From an uncultured Prevotellaceae bacterium (GTDB lineage: Bacteria > Bacteroidota > Bacteroidia > Bacteroidales > Bacteroidaceae), in assembly GCA_945833925.1 (NCBI GenBank), contig CAMAFX010000022.1:1-34863 (forward strand): a stretch of 34,863 nucleotides of DNA, in the 5' to 3' direction. Positions 7,294-15,727 of this stretch are shown here, piece after piece. Below the pieces are notes generated by a model that was given only the letters and a program-made list of their open reading frames with translations, did not search any database and was not told the origin of the DNA. The position numbers and the translations under genes are program-made. Within the stretch, counting starts at the first letter, position 1. Every line of letters begins with the position of its first letter.

Positions 7294-8493
7294 ATGGAAA
7301 GGCTACTGCATTATGCTTGGAAGTGCCACATTTTGCCACTTCGCGAACTGCGCACAACTGACGGTCGTGCCTTGGAGGTTATCGATTCGGGTCAGAACAA
7401 TCAGGATGCCGGTCCCGACTTCTTCAATGCCAAGGTGCGCATCGACGGAACGGTGTGGGCTGGAAATGTTGAGATTCATCTTCGTTCGTCCGACTGGTTC
7501 AGGCATGGACATCACGAGGACGAAGCCTACGACAACGTCGTGCTGCATGTCACGGAAAATGCTGACGTCGACGTCGTGAACAGCAAGGGGAAGACCATAC
7601 CTCAGGTTGTCATTCCCATACCCGACTCGTTGCGTCATAATTACGAGGAACTGCTCACCACGATGGATTATCCGCGCTGTCACAAGATGATACCCGAGAT
7701 GCCCATGATGATGGTTCACAGCTGGATGGACGCCCTCCTTTGCGAGCGTCTTCAGGAACGCTCGGGAAGAGTTCTCGACAGGCTCAGGGAGACCGGCGGC
7801 GACTGGGAGCGCACCCTTATGATGACCCTGGCACGCAATTTCGGTTTCTCGCTCAATGGCGATGCTTTCGAGCGGTGGGGACGCATCCTGCCGCTGTCGG
7901 CGTGTGGCAAGCACCGCGACGATCTGTTCCAGATAGAAAGCATCTTCATCGGTCTGGCAGGTCTGCTCGACAAGGTCGGCGACGAGGCTATGAAGAGTGA
8001 GTTTGCCTACCTTGCCCACAAGTTCACACTTACCGACACGCTCCAGGAAAAGGACTGGAAATACATGCGCACCCGTCCGCAGAACTTCCCACATGTTCGC
8101 CTCCTTCAACTGGCACAGATATACCAGCGCCAGAGCGCCGGCATGAGTCAGATTCTGGATTCCGACACGCGCGACAAACTGCACAAGTGCTTCTCCGTGA
8201 ACGGTCTCTCGTCGTCGAGCATGGATCTTCTGATAATCAATACGGTGGTGCCCGTGCTCTATGCCTACGGCGTGTATCATCGCGACGAGAAATTTCAGCA
8301 GCGTGCAATAGAATTGCTCGAAGGTCTGAAGGCTGAGAGCAACTACATCATGCGCCAGTGGAGCGCCTGCGGACTGTCTGTCAAGAGCGCAGCCGACAGT
8401 CAGGCTCTCATACAGTTGAAGCGCGAGTACTGCGACCGCAAGGACTGCCTGCGTTGTCGCTTTGGTTACGAATATCTGAAAGTAAATAAATAG
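7294..8493 (+). CDS. DUF2851 family protein
   Basis: A 399-aa protein of the Bacteroidetes DUF2851 family. Its start MERLLHYAWKCHILPL, 'ALEVIDSGQNNQDAGPDFFNAKVRIDG' and 'WAGNVEIHLRSSDWFRHGH' are the characteristic conserved blocks, and the C-terminus carries a cysteine cluster (CDRKDCLRCRFGYEYLK). The function of the family is unknown. The N-terminal region, with D, E and H residues in 'NQDAGPDF' and 'GNVEIH', looks somewhat nuclease-like, but I would not assign an activity. It is the first gene of a three-gene plus-strand unit with the thioesterase (4-bp gap) and dprA. Confidence 0.88.
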   Translation: MERLLHYAWKCHILPLRELRTTDGRALEVIDSGQNNQDAGPDFFNAKVRIDGTVWAGNVEIHLRSSDWFRHGHHEDEAYDNVVLHVTENADVDVVNSKGKTIPQVVIPIPDSLRHNYEELLTTMDYPRCHKMIPEMPMMMVHSWMDALLCERLQERSGRVLDRLRETGGDWERTLMMTLARNFGFSLNGDAFERWGRILPLSACGKHRDDLFQIESIFIGLAGLLDKVGDEAMKSEFAYLAHKFTLTDTLQEKDWKYMRTRPQNFPHVRLLQLAQIYQRQSAGMSQILDSDTRDKLHKCFSVNGLSSSSMDLLIINTVVPVLYAYGVYHRDEKFQQRAIELLEGLKAESNYIMRQWSACGLSVKSAADSQALIQLKREYCDRKDCLRCRFGYEYLKVNK

Positions 8494-8497
8494 AGTT

Positions 8498-8902
8498 ATG
8501 GCAAAATATCAGTACGAACTGAAGATGAAGGTGCGCGACTACGAATGTGACCTGCAAGGCATAGTCAACAACGCCAACTACCAGCACTATACCGAACACT
8601 GTCGCCACGAGTTCCTGTTGGAGAAGGGCATCAGTTTCTCCGAACTTCACGACAAGGGCATCGATGCTGTGGTGGCGCGCATCACTATCGACTACAAGGT
8701 GCCATTGAGAAGCCGCGACGAGTTTGTGTGTCGTCTGCGCCTTGAGCGTGACGGCATCAAGTACGTCTTCTTTCAGGACATCTACCGACTGTCCGACGAA
8801 AAGCTCTGCGCCAGAGCCCGTGTCGATACCGTATGCGTGCTCAACGGTCAACTGATGAGGGCCTGTCCCGAACTCGATGCACAACTGTTTGACGAGGAAT
8901 GA
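8498..8902 (+). CDS. Acyl-CoA thioesterase, YbgC/4HBT hotdog family
   Basis: A 134-aa single hotdog-fold protein. The N-terminal signature VRDYECDLQGIVNNANYQHYTEHCRHEFL corresponds to the 4-hydroxybenzoyl-CoA thioesterase pattern VrY-E-D--G-V-n--Y--y-e--R. D18 sits at the position of the catalytic aspartate, and the length is typical. It would hydrolyse acyl-CoA thioesters in the cytoplasm; the chain specificity cannot be read from sequence. Only 4 bp separate it from DUF2851 and 12 bp from dprA, so all three are probably one transcript. Confidence 0.9.
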   Translation: MAKYQYELKMKVRDYECDLQGIVNNANYQHYTEHCRHEFLLEKGISFSELHDKGIDAVVARITIDYKVPLRSRDEFVCRLRLERDGIKYVFFQDIYRLSDEKLCARARVDTVCVLNGQLMRACPELDAQLFDEE

Positions 8903-8914
8903 ATATAGAAGTAT

Positions 8915-10042
8915 ATGGTACAAGATAAGGAACTGCTGTGCATGATGGCGTTGACACAGGTGAGGCGTGTCAATGTTGTCAACCAAAGGAGACTGCTGAA
9001 GGTCTTCGGCAGTGCATCCGAGGTGTACGACAACAGGTTGGACATCAAGTCGCATCTCACAGAATCAACACCAGCCCTTCTCCGGAACATAGCCGAGATG
9101 GATTCCGTCATTCCGCGTGCCAAGGCTGAACTCGACTGGGCAAGGAGCCGGAACGTCAGGTGCATAACCATCAACGATGAGGCTTATCCGGCCCGACTGC
9201 GTTCGTGCGAGGATGCCCCCATAGTGCTTTACTACTGCGGCAATGCCGACCTCAACTCGGTGCGCATACTCAGCATGGTCGGCACACGCCAGATTACGGA
9301 ATACGGCAAGGACCTGTGCCGCGAATTTACTGCCGAACTGTCGAGACTGTGTCCCGACGTGCTTGTTGTCAGCGGTTTGGCTTATGGTGTCGACGTCAAT
9401 GCCCACCGATGTGCATTGCAGAACGGCCTCTCCACTGTCGGCGTGCTGGCTCATGGCTTGGACCAGATATATCCGCGAATGCACGAGCAGACAGCCGCCG
9501 AGATGATCGGTCACGGTGGTTTGCTGACAGAATATATGTCGGGCTCCAAGGCAGACAAGATGAACTTTGTGGCTCGCAACCGCATCGTGGCGGGCATGTC
9601 CGATGCCACCATCGTTGTGGAAAGCGCGTCGAAGGGTGGTTCGTTGATAACCGCCGGTCTGGCATTCGACTACGGACGCGAGGTGATGGCATTCCCCGGA
9701 CGCATCAACGACGAGGCATCGGCCGGCTGCAACGCCCTGATACGCATGAATTGTGCATCACTGATAACATCAGCCCAGGACGTGCTCGACATTCTGTCGT
9801 GGCAGTCGCAGAGCGAAATGGATGCCAGTCGCTCCAAACCAGTGCAGCGTGAGTTGTTTCTTGATTTTACTGACGACGAACAGAAGATTGTCAACGCCCT
9901 GTCGGGTTCTGATGGCAAGAGTCTCAACGCTATGTCCGCCGAGACAGCCCTGTCTGTCGGTACGCTGTCTTCCCTGCTTCTGAACCTTGAATTACGTGGT
10001 GTCGTCAAGGCGATGGCAGGTGGAAAATACAGACTGCTCTGA
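8915..10042 (+). CDS. dprA: DNA-processing protein DprA
   Basis: A 375-aa protein of the DprA/Smf family, which loads RecA on incoming single-stranded DNA during natural transformation. The Rossmann-like core is clear: 'SMVGTRQITEYGKDLCREF', 'VSGLAYGVDVNAHRCAL', 'GVLAHGLDQIYP', 'FVARNRIVAGMSDATIVVESASKGGSLITAGLAFDYGREVMAFPG' and 'GCNALIRMN'. The C-terminal 60 residues (from about 315) resemble the winged-helix tail (LSVGTLSSLLLNLELRGVVKAMAGGKYRLL). An N-terminal SAM/HhH-like region of about 70 residues precedes the core. Whether the organism is transformable cannot be decided here. A strong terminator overlaps its stop codon. Confidence 0.95.
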   Translation: MVQDKELLCMMALTQVRRVNVVNQRRLLKVFGSASEVYDNRLDIKSHLTESTPALLRNIAEMDSVIPRAKAELDWARSRNVRCITINDEAYPARLRSCEDAPIVLYYCGNADLNSVRILSMVGTRQITEYGKDLCREFTAELSRLCPDVLVVSGLAYGVDVNAHRCALQNGLSTVGVLAHGLDQIYPRMHEQTAAEMIGHGGLLTEYMSGSKADKMNFVARNRIVAGMSDATIVVESASKGGSLITAGLAFDYGREVMAFPGRINDEASAGCNALIRMNCASLITSAQDVLDILSWQSQSEMDASRSKPVQRELFLDFTDDEQKIVNALSGSDGKSLNAMSAETALSVGTLSSLLLNLELRGVVKAMAGGKYRLL

Positions 10043-10068
10043 AGTTTGCCCTCAGAGCAGTCGGTTTT
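10032..10068 (+). terminator. Rho-independent terminator after dprA
   Basis: A perfect 11-bp stem, GACTGCTCTGA (10032-10042) pairing with TCAGAGCAGTC (10052-10062), encloses a 9-nt loop and is followed by GGTTTTTT. The left arm includes the dprA stop codon. Confidence 0.92.
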
Positions 10069-10143
10069 TTCTTATATTTCTTACAGAGAACGACTTGTTG
10101 TTTCAGCCTGCGTTCCTTTGCGCCAGTCTGCAGTCTCTCTGTC

Positions 10144-11046
10144 TCAGAACGTGAAATCGTCCTTTATCCATTCACCGTCCTCAATCGACAGCGTGAATCC
10201 GTTCGTGTTGCCCTCCACATCATTCTTGAAGAAGTTTCCGGTGTAGATGCTCATGTGATTGAGTTTCATTGGCACGTCGGCGAAACTCCTGCTCTTTATC
10301 TCCGTGTCCTCGTCGGTCATGGCAGTTATGTCAAACTGCATCGTGCACTCGTCTGCTGGCAGGAAACTGTAGATGGTGAAAGTGAACTTGTCCTTACTGG
10401 TGATTGATGCAGATGAAGGGCGGCGTATGCTGCCTGTTCTTGGTTTCACCTCCGTTGCGTGACCGGTAATGGCATTGAGCGACGTGCCACCTCCAAAGGC
10501 TGTGTAGTTCATCACGGTCATCTCGTCGGGCACTCCCCCTGTGCATACCACCTGGAATGCGCCGACGGCTCTCTTCAGCGTAATGTTTTGTGTTGTCGTG
10601 GTGTTGGCGTCCACTGTCAGAGACATTGCTGCCGAGAAGCAGTTTGGTACATAGTTGTCCGAGAAACTTATGTCGGTAGGCGAGGTGAAGATGACCTCGT
10701 TGTCTTTGTTGTAGCCCAGGAAGACCAGTGTGTAGGTGCCGTAGGGCAGTGTGGTCGTGAAGTTGCCGTATTCCTTCTCTCCGTTGGTCTGTATGTTTTC
10801 GTTTACCAGTTTGCCTTCGCTGTCAAACACGGCAAGTGCGAGGTGGGCGAGGTTGGACAGCGAACTTGATGCGCGTGTCACTTCGTCCATGTTGTACTGC
10901 ATGTAGTTGGTGATGTTGAAGGAAATCTTCACATTTCCCTTTTGTTGTTCTTCAATGCCGCTGGTGCTGTCGTTGCTGCACGATGTTGTCAGGGCGAGAG
11001 ATGCTGCCGCTGTCAGGCAACCGATAAAATAAAAAACTCTTTTCAT
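10144..11046 (-). CDS. FimB/Mfa2-like fimbrial-type lipoprotein
   Basis: A 300-aa predicted lipoprotein. The N-terminus MKRVFYFIGCLTAAASLALTTSC has a hydrophobic stretch ending in a lipobox cysteine (TTSC), followed by a polar linker. The body is beta-rich with 'LALAVFDSEGKLVNEN', 'LPYGTYTLVFLGYNK' and 'LKRAVGAFQVV', which resemble the FimB/Mfa2 anchor and minor-subunit domain family of Bacteroidales fimbriae. It could anchor or regulate a type V pilus, or be a stand-alone surface lipoprotein; no other fimbrial gene is nearby. I chose the ATG at 11046 because the lipoprotein signal begins there and a well-placed promoter lies upstream. The frame is open for 25 more codons, but those read through the promoter. 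Confidence 0.7.
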   Translation of the reverse strand: MKRVFYFIGCLTAAASLALTTSCSNDSTSGIEEQQKGNVKISFNITNYMQYNMDEVTRASSSLSNLAHLALAVFDSEGKLVNENIQTNGEKEYGNFTTTLPYGTYTLVFLGYNKDNEVIFTSPTDISFSDNYVPNCFSAAMSLTVDANTTTTQNITLKRAVGAFQVVCTGGVPDEMTVMNYTAFGGGTSLNAITGHATEVKPRTGSIRRPSSASITSKDKFTFTIYSFLPADECTMQFDITAMTDEDTEIKSRSFADVPMKLNHMSIYTGNFFKNDVEGNTNGFTLSIEDGEWIKDDFTF

Positions 11047-11075
11047 AATTTGTGCGTTTATGGTTTTCCTATAAA

Positions 11076-11106
11076 CAAATTTACATTCTTTTTGGCATAT
11101 TACAAA
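11076..11106 (-). promoter_or_regulatory. Promoter of the fimbrial-type lipoprotein gene
   Basis: On the minus strand TTTG (11106-11103), 19 bp, then TAAATTTG (11083-11076): both Bacteroidetes sigma elements match at the standard spacing, 30 bp before the chosen ATG. Confidence 0.75.
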
Positions 11107-11208
11107 AGAAATGGCGCACAAATTGTCGTAACTCAGTCAATGATGTCTGAAGTGACGGCGCAAAAAGCCGTCGATAGCCTTGCATTATGATATGACAGCC
11201 TTGCTTTC

Positions 11209-12396
11209 TTATGCGTAACTGTGCATGCCGCCGAGGAAGTAGTTGACGCCGAAATATGTCATGAGAAGACATAGCAGTGCGAAGACGGAGTAGATGCGAT
11301 AGTGCTTGTCCGAGCGGAACCAAGGCAGCGAATTGCTGTGCAGTGGTATGCTGTAGACGATAAGCGTTATGAGAGCCCACGACTCTTTGGGGTCCCAGCT
11401 CCAGTACGTCCCCCACGAGATGTTCGCCCAGATGGCGCCAAGGAAGATGCCAGCTGTGAGGAAGAACACCGCAGTCTTGAGCACTTGGCGTCGCACCATG
11501 CTCACCACGAGCAGGATGTACGCAATGACTATCGTGCCTACGTGTACGAACAGCATTGGCGAGCGCAGCACGGGCATCAGCGGTTGCAGTGCGATGGCAA
11601 TGACCATGTATGATGCAAGCAGTGTGCCCACAAGTGCCATGAAGACGGTAGTTGATTTGCTTGATGATGCCTCTGCTGCCTTGCGTTCAGTCTTTGACGA
11701 ACGTTTGCGCCAAAGCGAACATCCAATCATGCTCAAGCCGAGAAGCATGTAGCCTGCGTATGTTGTGGCAGTGCCCCACGGGTCGTAGTTGATGGTGAAG
11801 ATGCTGCCGCGTTCGTCGTCGTCGTACGATGTCTGGTATATTCTGTATCCATTCATCCTGCCAATCTTGTTCATGCTGATGACAACCTTTTCCTTGTGTT
11901 GCCCCTTGCTTAGTTGGACGTAGCTTACATAGTCGGCATGTGCGCCGGTTTCAGCGTCGCGCTCCACACGGAAACTGTCAAGGCAGATGAAGAATGGAAG
12001 CTGGTTGCCGTTGTATGATTGTGCAATGTCGTCGAAAGTGACAGCGTTGCCGTTCGCTGCACCAGCGTTGTTCTTTGTCCAGAACACACACGATGCCTCG
12101 CCTTCGCGCAGGTGCACGAATCCATTCTTACTTGTTATGTGAGTGGTGAGGGCTCCTGCCAGTATCACTACGAAACTGGCGTGTAGCAGGAAAACCATGA
12201 TACTGCGCCAGAGTTTTCTGCTGAAGACAAGTACTGCGCCGCTGACGGTCAGCAGTCCCCACATGCCGATGAACCACCAAGAGTGATACACAAGTGCCTT
12301 GGCGGCATCGGTGCCTGACACAGTTTCTATGACCGTTGCCACGGCTATTGCCACGGCTATGATTGCCAGAACTGCGAAAGGTAGTATTCTCTTCAT
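11209..12396 (-). CDS. ccsA: Cytochrome c biogenesis protein, short ResB-like/CcsA fusion
   Basis: A 395-aa polytopic membrane protein for system II cytochrome c maturation (heme delivery and attachment). The N-terminal third has membrane spans flanking an extracytoplasmic stretch and resembles ResB (residues about 1-230). The C-terminal part is CcsA-like, with the tryptophan-rich heme-handling motif WGTYWSWDPKESW at 328-340 and conserved histidines, including one in MLFVHVGTI and one in GGMHSYA near the end. It is much shorter than the usual Bacteroidetes ResBC fusions. Its ATG overlaps the TGA of the upstream Rid-fold gene by one base, suggesting translational coupling. No cytochrome gene lies in the window, so its client (for example NrfA) is elsewhere or unknown. 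Confidence 0.85.
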   Translation of the reverse strand: MKRILPFAVLAIIAVAIAVATVIETVSGTDAAKALVYHSWWFIGMWGLLTVSGAVLVFSRKLWRSIMVFLLHASFVVILAGALTTHITSKNGFVHLREGEASCVFWTKNNAGAANGNAVTFDDIAQSYNGNQLPFFICLDSFRVERDAETGAHADYVSYVQLSKGQHKEKVVISMNKIGRMNGYRIYQTSYDDDERGSIFTINYDPWGTATTYAGYMLLGLSMIGCSLWRKRSSKTERKAAEASSSKSTTVFMALVGTLLASYMVIAIALQPLMPVLRSPMLFVHVGTIVIAYILLVVSMVRRQVLKTAVFFLTAGIFLGAIWANISWGTYWSWDPKESWALITLIVYSIPLHSNSLPWFRSDKHYRIYSVFALLCLLMTYFGVNYFLGGMHSYA

Positions 12397-13535
12397 CAGA
12401 AGTCTCTGTAGTTCTCGTTATGCAGTTCCTTGACTGCTATGCATTCCATCTCGATGAGCCATGTGGGGCGGCAAACGGGTGCAAGGGTGAAGACGGTTGG
12501 CGTGTCGGGGAAGCGTTCCTCGAACATCTTCCTCACGACGTCATAGTCGGCAGTGTCGCGCAGGTATACGATTATCTGCATCACGTCGTTGAAGGTGGTG
12601 CCTCCCTCTTCAAGCAGAGTCTGTACGTTCTCCCACATTCTTGCCGTCTGCTTGAATATGTCGCCGGTGTGAACCACCTCTCCCTTGTTGTTGATACTTG
12701 CCGTTCCGGAGATGAAGACGTGCGAGCGGTCGCCGTATTCAATCACAGTTCCGCGCTCGAATGTCACGCCATACTCGTACGTTGGGTTCAGGTGGGTGGG
12801 AGCGTAGAGGTATCTCTGCTGGCTGGGCTCGAAACCAGTTATGGCGTATGCTCCGAGCTGTATCAGTGCACGTGTCTCTGCCGGCGAGCCGCCAATGCCG
12901 GTGCTGCTTATGTAGTGCGTCTTCTCGGTCAGTCCCTGTGCAACGAAGTTCTCGCGGCGTGCCCTGACCATGCCGGCATACTGGGTGTCGACGTCGCGAA
13001 CGAAGAACCATGTCCTTATGCAGTTGTCGGCAAGAGTGGCGTCGAAGTGCTTCAGTGCCTCCTCGTATTCCACCAGCACCGTCTCTGTCTGTTTGGCGCT
13101 GTCACCCTGGCTCTTGCACATGCCCATCTTCCACAGGTGGCGGTATCCGTTGTGCTCGGTCACCACCATGCCGTTCTCGCTTCTCACCTCGCTTCCCTTC
13201 TGCAGATACAGCCATACGGCAATCTTCGAACCGTCGAGCGGCTGCTGCTGGATGATGCTTATTGACACATTGTCCTCCTGGCGCATCAGCGGCTGCTGGT
13301 TGGTGCTGTCAGACAGGAAATATCGTTTCATGACAAACTTTGCTCCCGAGAACTCAGGCATGCCGGGCATGGCGTCCTCAACGCTATAGATGCGTGCCAA
13401 CTGACCGCCGAACATCTCGCCTCGTGGCTCGACGTGCAGCATGACGTGCCATTCGGTCACACCGTTTTCCGGTGCAAAGACCGAGTATTCCATCGTGACA
13501 CCTGCCGTTTTGAAATATTTCTTCTGGTAATCCAT
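12396..13535 (-). CDS. Two-domain YjgF/Rid-fold protein, chorismatase-like
   Basis: A 379-aa protein. The C-terminal 120 residues are YjgF/Rid-like (HVFISGTASI...GDIFKQTARMWENVQTLLEEGG...VIVYLRD-type blocks, ending PTWLIEMECIAV). The N-terminal two-thirds carry 'IRTWFFVRDVDTQYAGMVRARRENF' and 'THYISSTGIGG'. The SGTASI signature and two-domain layout resemble chorismatases of the FkbO/Hyg5/XanB2 type, which convert chorismate to hydroxybenzoates or dihydroxycyclohexadiene acids. The Arg of the RidA deaminase site (in 'PARS' of RidA) is not present: the aligned stretch reads PTVFTLAPVCRP. Enamine deaminase activity is therefore unlikely. Substrate assignment remains inference. It is translationally coupled to ccsA downstream. 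Confidence 0.72.
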   Translation of the reverse strand: MDYQKKYFKTAGVTMEYSVFAPENGVTEWHVMLHVEPRGEMFGGQLARIYSVEDAMPGMPEFSGAKFVMKRYFLSDSTNQQPLMRQEDNVSISIIQQQPLDGSKIAVWLYLQKGSEVRSENGMVVTEHNGYRHLWKMGMCKSQGDSAKQTETVLVEYEEALKHFDATLADNCIRTWFFVRDVDTQYAGMVRARRENFVAQGLTEKTHYISSTGIGGSPAETRALIQLGAYAITGFEPSQQRYLYAPTHLNPTYEYGVTFERGTVIEYGDRSHVFISGTASINNKGEVVHTGDIFKQTARMWENVQTLLEEGGTTFNDVMQIIVYLRDTADYDVVRKMFEERFPDTPTVFTLAPVCRPTWLIEMECIAVKELHNENYRDF

Positions 13536-13554
13536 TGCTTTGTTGTTCTGCGTG

Positions 13555-13586
13555 CAAAGTTACTCAAAATAATGAAAATACACAAG
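13555..13586 (-). promoter_or_regulatory. Promoter of the Rid-fold/ccsA operon
   Basis: Minus strand CTTG (13586-13583), 20 bp, TAACTTTG (13562-13555), followed by CA. This fits the Bacteroidetes -33/-7 pattern with one mismatch in the -33 box and lies 20 bp before the ATG at 13535. Confidence 0.65.
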
Positions 13587-13604
13587 CATTGCACACTATT
13601 AACG

Positions 13605-13641
13605 AAACAAAAACGCCAGCCCCCGTTCGGGAACCGGCGTT
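13605..13641 (-). terminator. Rho-independent terminator after the CoA-transferase gene
   Basis: On the minus strand AACGCC...GGCGTT (13641-13612) folds as an outer 6-bp stem with a further G/C-rich inner pairing, followed by TTTTTG. It lies about 110 bp beyond the CoA-transferase stop and just upstream of the Rid-fold promoter. Confidence 0.75.
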
Positions 13642-13749
13642 GTGAGCATTGGTTTTACTCTGGGTTTTCTATGTAACAGACCGTTACCACCCCTCTTCGT
13701 TTTTACTTTCCCCTGGGGGAGTCGGGAAGGGTTGTTAGGTATGCAGCTG

Positions 13750-15261
13750 TTACTTGAGGTATTCTGCAAGGTCGGTCAGACGCATATCGCCCTTGCGCAG
13801 GAATGTGTCGTGCATTGCGAACGCTGCACTCAGTTCGTGGCGTGTCTGGCCACCGCGTCGCTCAGCATACTTCATGTAGTCGCGGAGCAGTGGCTGGTAG
13901 TCGGGATGTGCAACGTTGATGAGAGCCTCTGCCTTCTCCATGTCGCTCTTATGACGGAGGTCGGCTACACCATACTCAGTGATTACTGCATCGATGTAGT
14001 GGTTTGTGTGGTCGATGTGGCTTGCAAATGGAACGATGCTGCTGATAGCGCCGCCCTTTGTTGTACTGCCGCAGGTGAAGATTGAGAGGTAAGCCGAGCT
14101 TGCAAAGTCTGCGCTGCCGCCGATACCGTTCATCATCTTTGTACCACATATCTTGGTAGAGTTCACATGACCATAGATGTCACACTCGATAGCTGTGTTG
14201 AGTGCGCAGACACCGATACGCGAGATAACCTCGGGGCAGTTGCTGATTTCTGATGGACGTACTACGAGTTTTTCCTTGAAGAAGTCCATGTTGTCGTAGA
14301 TGTCCTTCAGACACTCGTTGGTTACTGTAAGCGAACAGGTTGAAGCGCTGAGCACGCGACCCTGCTTCATCAGGCCAACAGGAGCATCCTGCAGTACCTC
14401 GGTGTAGATGTTGAAATTGGGAACCTCTGGGCACTGGCCGAGGGCGCCGAGCACTGCGTTAGCGCTGCTACCCACACCACTCTGCAGGTTCAGGAAACTG
14501 CTTGGAATGAGTCCCTGCTTGAGGTTGCAGAGGAGGAAGTCGGCAACGTTCTGTCCGATCTGTGTGGTGATTGGGTCTGCATCCTTGAATGTACGTGCCT
14601 CGTCTGGAATGTCGCACTCCAATACGCCGAGGATGCGGTCGGCGTCAACCTCAACATAAGGCTTGCCGATACGGTCGCTTGCCTTGCATATCATTACAGG
14701 CTTGCGGTATGGGTGGTCCTCAATCTCGTACACGTCGTGCATGCCGATACTCTTGGCGCTGTGGAAAGCGTTAAGTTCGATAAAGATACCCTTCTTTGCG
14801 AGACGGCAAACGGTAGGGCTGATACCGCCGGCAGCAGTCAGGTAGATGCGAGCCTTGCTGCCAACCTTCTCGATGGCACAAGCCTCGATGATAGCCCATG
14901 TTACCTCGCCGAGATAACCCTGACGAATCTGGGTTGCCATGTTCGAGAGGTTCAGGTCGCTGTAACGCAACTCGTTGTTGTTTACATGCTTGCGGAAGTC
15001 GCTATTGGTGGTGTAGGGGGCACGGTAGTCAATAGCCTGAGCATTTGACAAAGCACCGTCGCAGCTCTGACCTGTGCTGGCACCAGTGAATATGCTGATC
15101 TTGAAAGCACGGCCTGCTGTATGTTCTGCCTCAGCCTTCTTTGCTATCTCTGCGGGGATACACTTAGGCGCGCCGGCTGGTGTGAAACCACTCAGACCGA
15201 CAGTGTCGCCATTCTGAATCATTGACGCAGCCTCGGCTGCTGTAATCTTGTTAAATTCCAT
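13750..15261 (-). CDS. Acetyl-CoA hydrolase/transferase family, probable succinate CoA-transferase
   Basis: A 503-aa class I CoA-transferase. It has 'VGLSGFTPAGAPKCIP' at the N-terminus, 'SGVGSSANAVLGALG' at 261-275, and the active-site glutamate context YTEVLQD (E288), which corresponds to the TEV-QD motif of the AarC/Cat1/ScpC group. Members move CoA between succinate and acetate or propionate. In succinate- and propionate-forming Bacteroidales this would regenerate succinyl-CoA while releasing propionate or acetate. The start at 15261 matches the family N-terminus. It is a single-gene unit with its own terminator and a long upstream region carrying one or two promoters. The exact CoA donor and acceptor are inferred. 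Confidence 0.9.
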   Translation of the reverse strand: MEFNKITAAEAASMIQNGDTVGLSGFTPAGAPKCIPAEIAKKAEAEHTAGRAFKISIFTGASTGQSCDGALSNAQAIDYRAPYTTNSDFRKHVNNNELRYSDLNLSNMATQIRQGYLGEVTWAIIEACAIEKVGSKARIYLTAAGGISPTVCRLAKKGIFIELNAFHSAKSIGMHDVYEIEDHPYRKPVMICKASDRIGKPYVEVDADRILGVLECDIPDEARTFKDADPITTQIGQNVADFLLCNLKQGLIPSSFLNLQSGVGSSANAVLGALGQCPEVPNFNIYTEVLQDAPVGLMKQGRVLSASTCSLTVTNECLKDIYDNMDFFKEKLVVRPSEISNCPEVISRIGVCALNTAIECDIYGHVNSTKICGTKMMNGIGGSADFASSAYLSIFTCGSTTKGGAISSIVPFASHIDHTNHYIDAVITEYGVADLRHKSDMEKAEALINVAHPDYQPLLRDYMKYAERRGGQTRHELSAAFAMHDTFLRKGDMRLTDLAEYLK

Positions 15262-15317
15262 ACGTTTTTATGTTTGTTCTTCAGTTCTTTTCTGTCGAAA
15301 GTTCATCTATTTCGCTA

Positions 15318-15325
15318 CAAAGTTA
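15318..15325 (-). promoter_or_regulatory. Promoter -7 element for the CoA-transferase gene
   Basis: TAACTTTG on the minus strand, 56 bp before the ATG at 15261. TTTG candidates upstream lie at spacings of 13 and 23 bp, neither ideal, so the -33 box is uncertain. Confidence 0.5.
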
Positions 15326-15410
15326 CTAAAAACTTGCACAAATTAGCACAAATATTGCAAATAAATTATTTGACATCTCCGATTTGGTTGCTTTTCGCTA
15401 TTTATGGAAC

Positions 15411-15435
15411 AAAAAAAAGCAGCGAACTTCGCAGC
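15411..15435 (-). terminator. Terminator-like hairpin with T8 tail, minus strand
   Basis: On the minus strand the stem GC-T-GCGA / TCGC-T-GC (15435-15419, one T-T mismatch, 3-nt loop) is followed directly by eight Ts (15418-15411). The T tract on only one side shows the direction. It lies about 150 bp upstream of the CoA-transferase ATG. Confidence 0.6.
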
Positions 15436-15480
15436 CCGCCACCTTTCAAAACTAAACCTTAACTATGAAAAAAATCTAAT
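15411..15480 (-). ncRNA. Candidate small RNA or attenuated leader, about 70 nt
   Basis: A promoter-like pair at 15520-15487 and the T8 hairpin at 15435-15411, both on the minus strand, would define a transcript of roughly 70 nt starting near 15480. No ribosome-binding site or ORF is evident in it. It could be a free sRNA or the terminated short form of a long leader for the CoA-transferase mRNA. I cannot match it to a named RNA family. Its boundaries are predictions. Confidence 0.4.
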
Positions 15481-15486
15481 GTTTTG

Positions 15487-15520
15487 CAAAATTAAAACAA
15501 ATTGTGCGTTTTGTGACAAA
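15487..15520 (-). promoter_or_regulatory. Promoter upstream of the candidate small RNA
   Basis: Minus strand TTTG (15520-15517), 22 bp, TAATTTTG (15494-15487), followed by CA. The spacing is one base longer than usual, and the elements match exactly. Confidence 0.5.
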
Positions 15521-15695
15521 TTGTAAGAAAAAAGCACCTTTGTTTAACGATTTTTAATAGAAATATGGCACAAAACAATAGAATTTATAACCAATGGACA
15601 TTTTTTGAGACTTGAATGGATGATTGATAAATGTCTGATTGCTGCCGTCTACACGACCGTGCGCTGTTGGCTTTTAGGAGTTTTAACGTCATTTA

Positions 15696-15727
15696 TTTGC
15701 TTTTGGGTCAAAAATACGTTATCTTTG
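15696..15727 (+). promoter_or_regulatory. Promoter of the miaB operon
   Basis: TTTG (15696-15699), 20 bp, TATCTTTG (15720-15727), followed by CA: an exact Bacteroidetes promoter match. It gives a 5' leader of about 60 nt before miaB, containing a small TGCGG/CCGCA hairpin. Confidence 0.78.
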
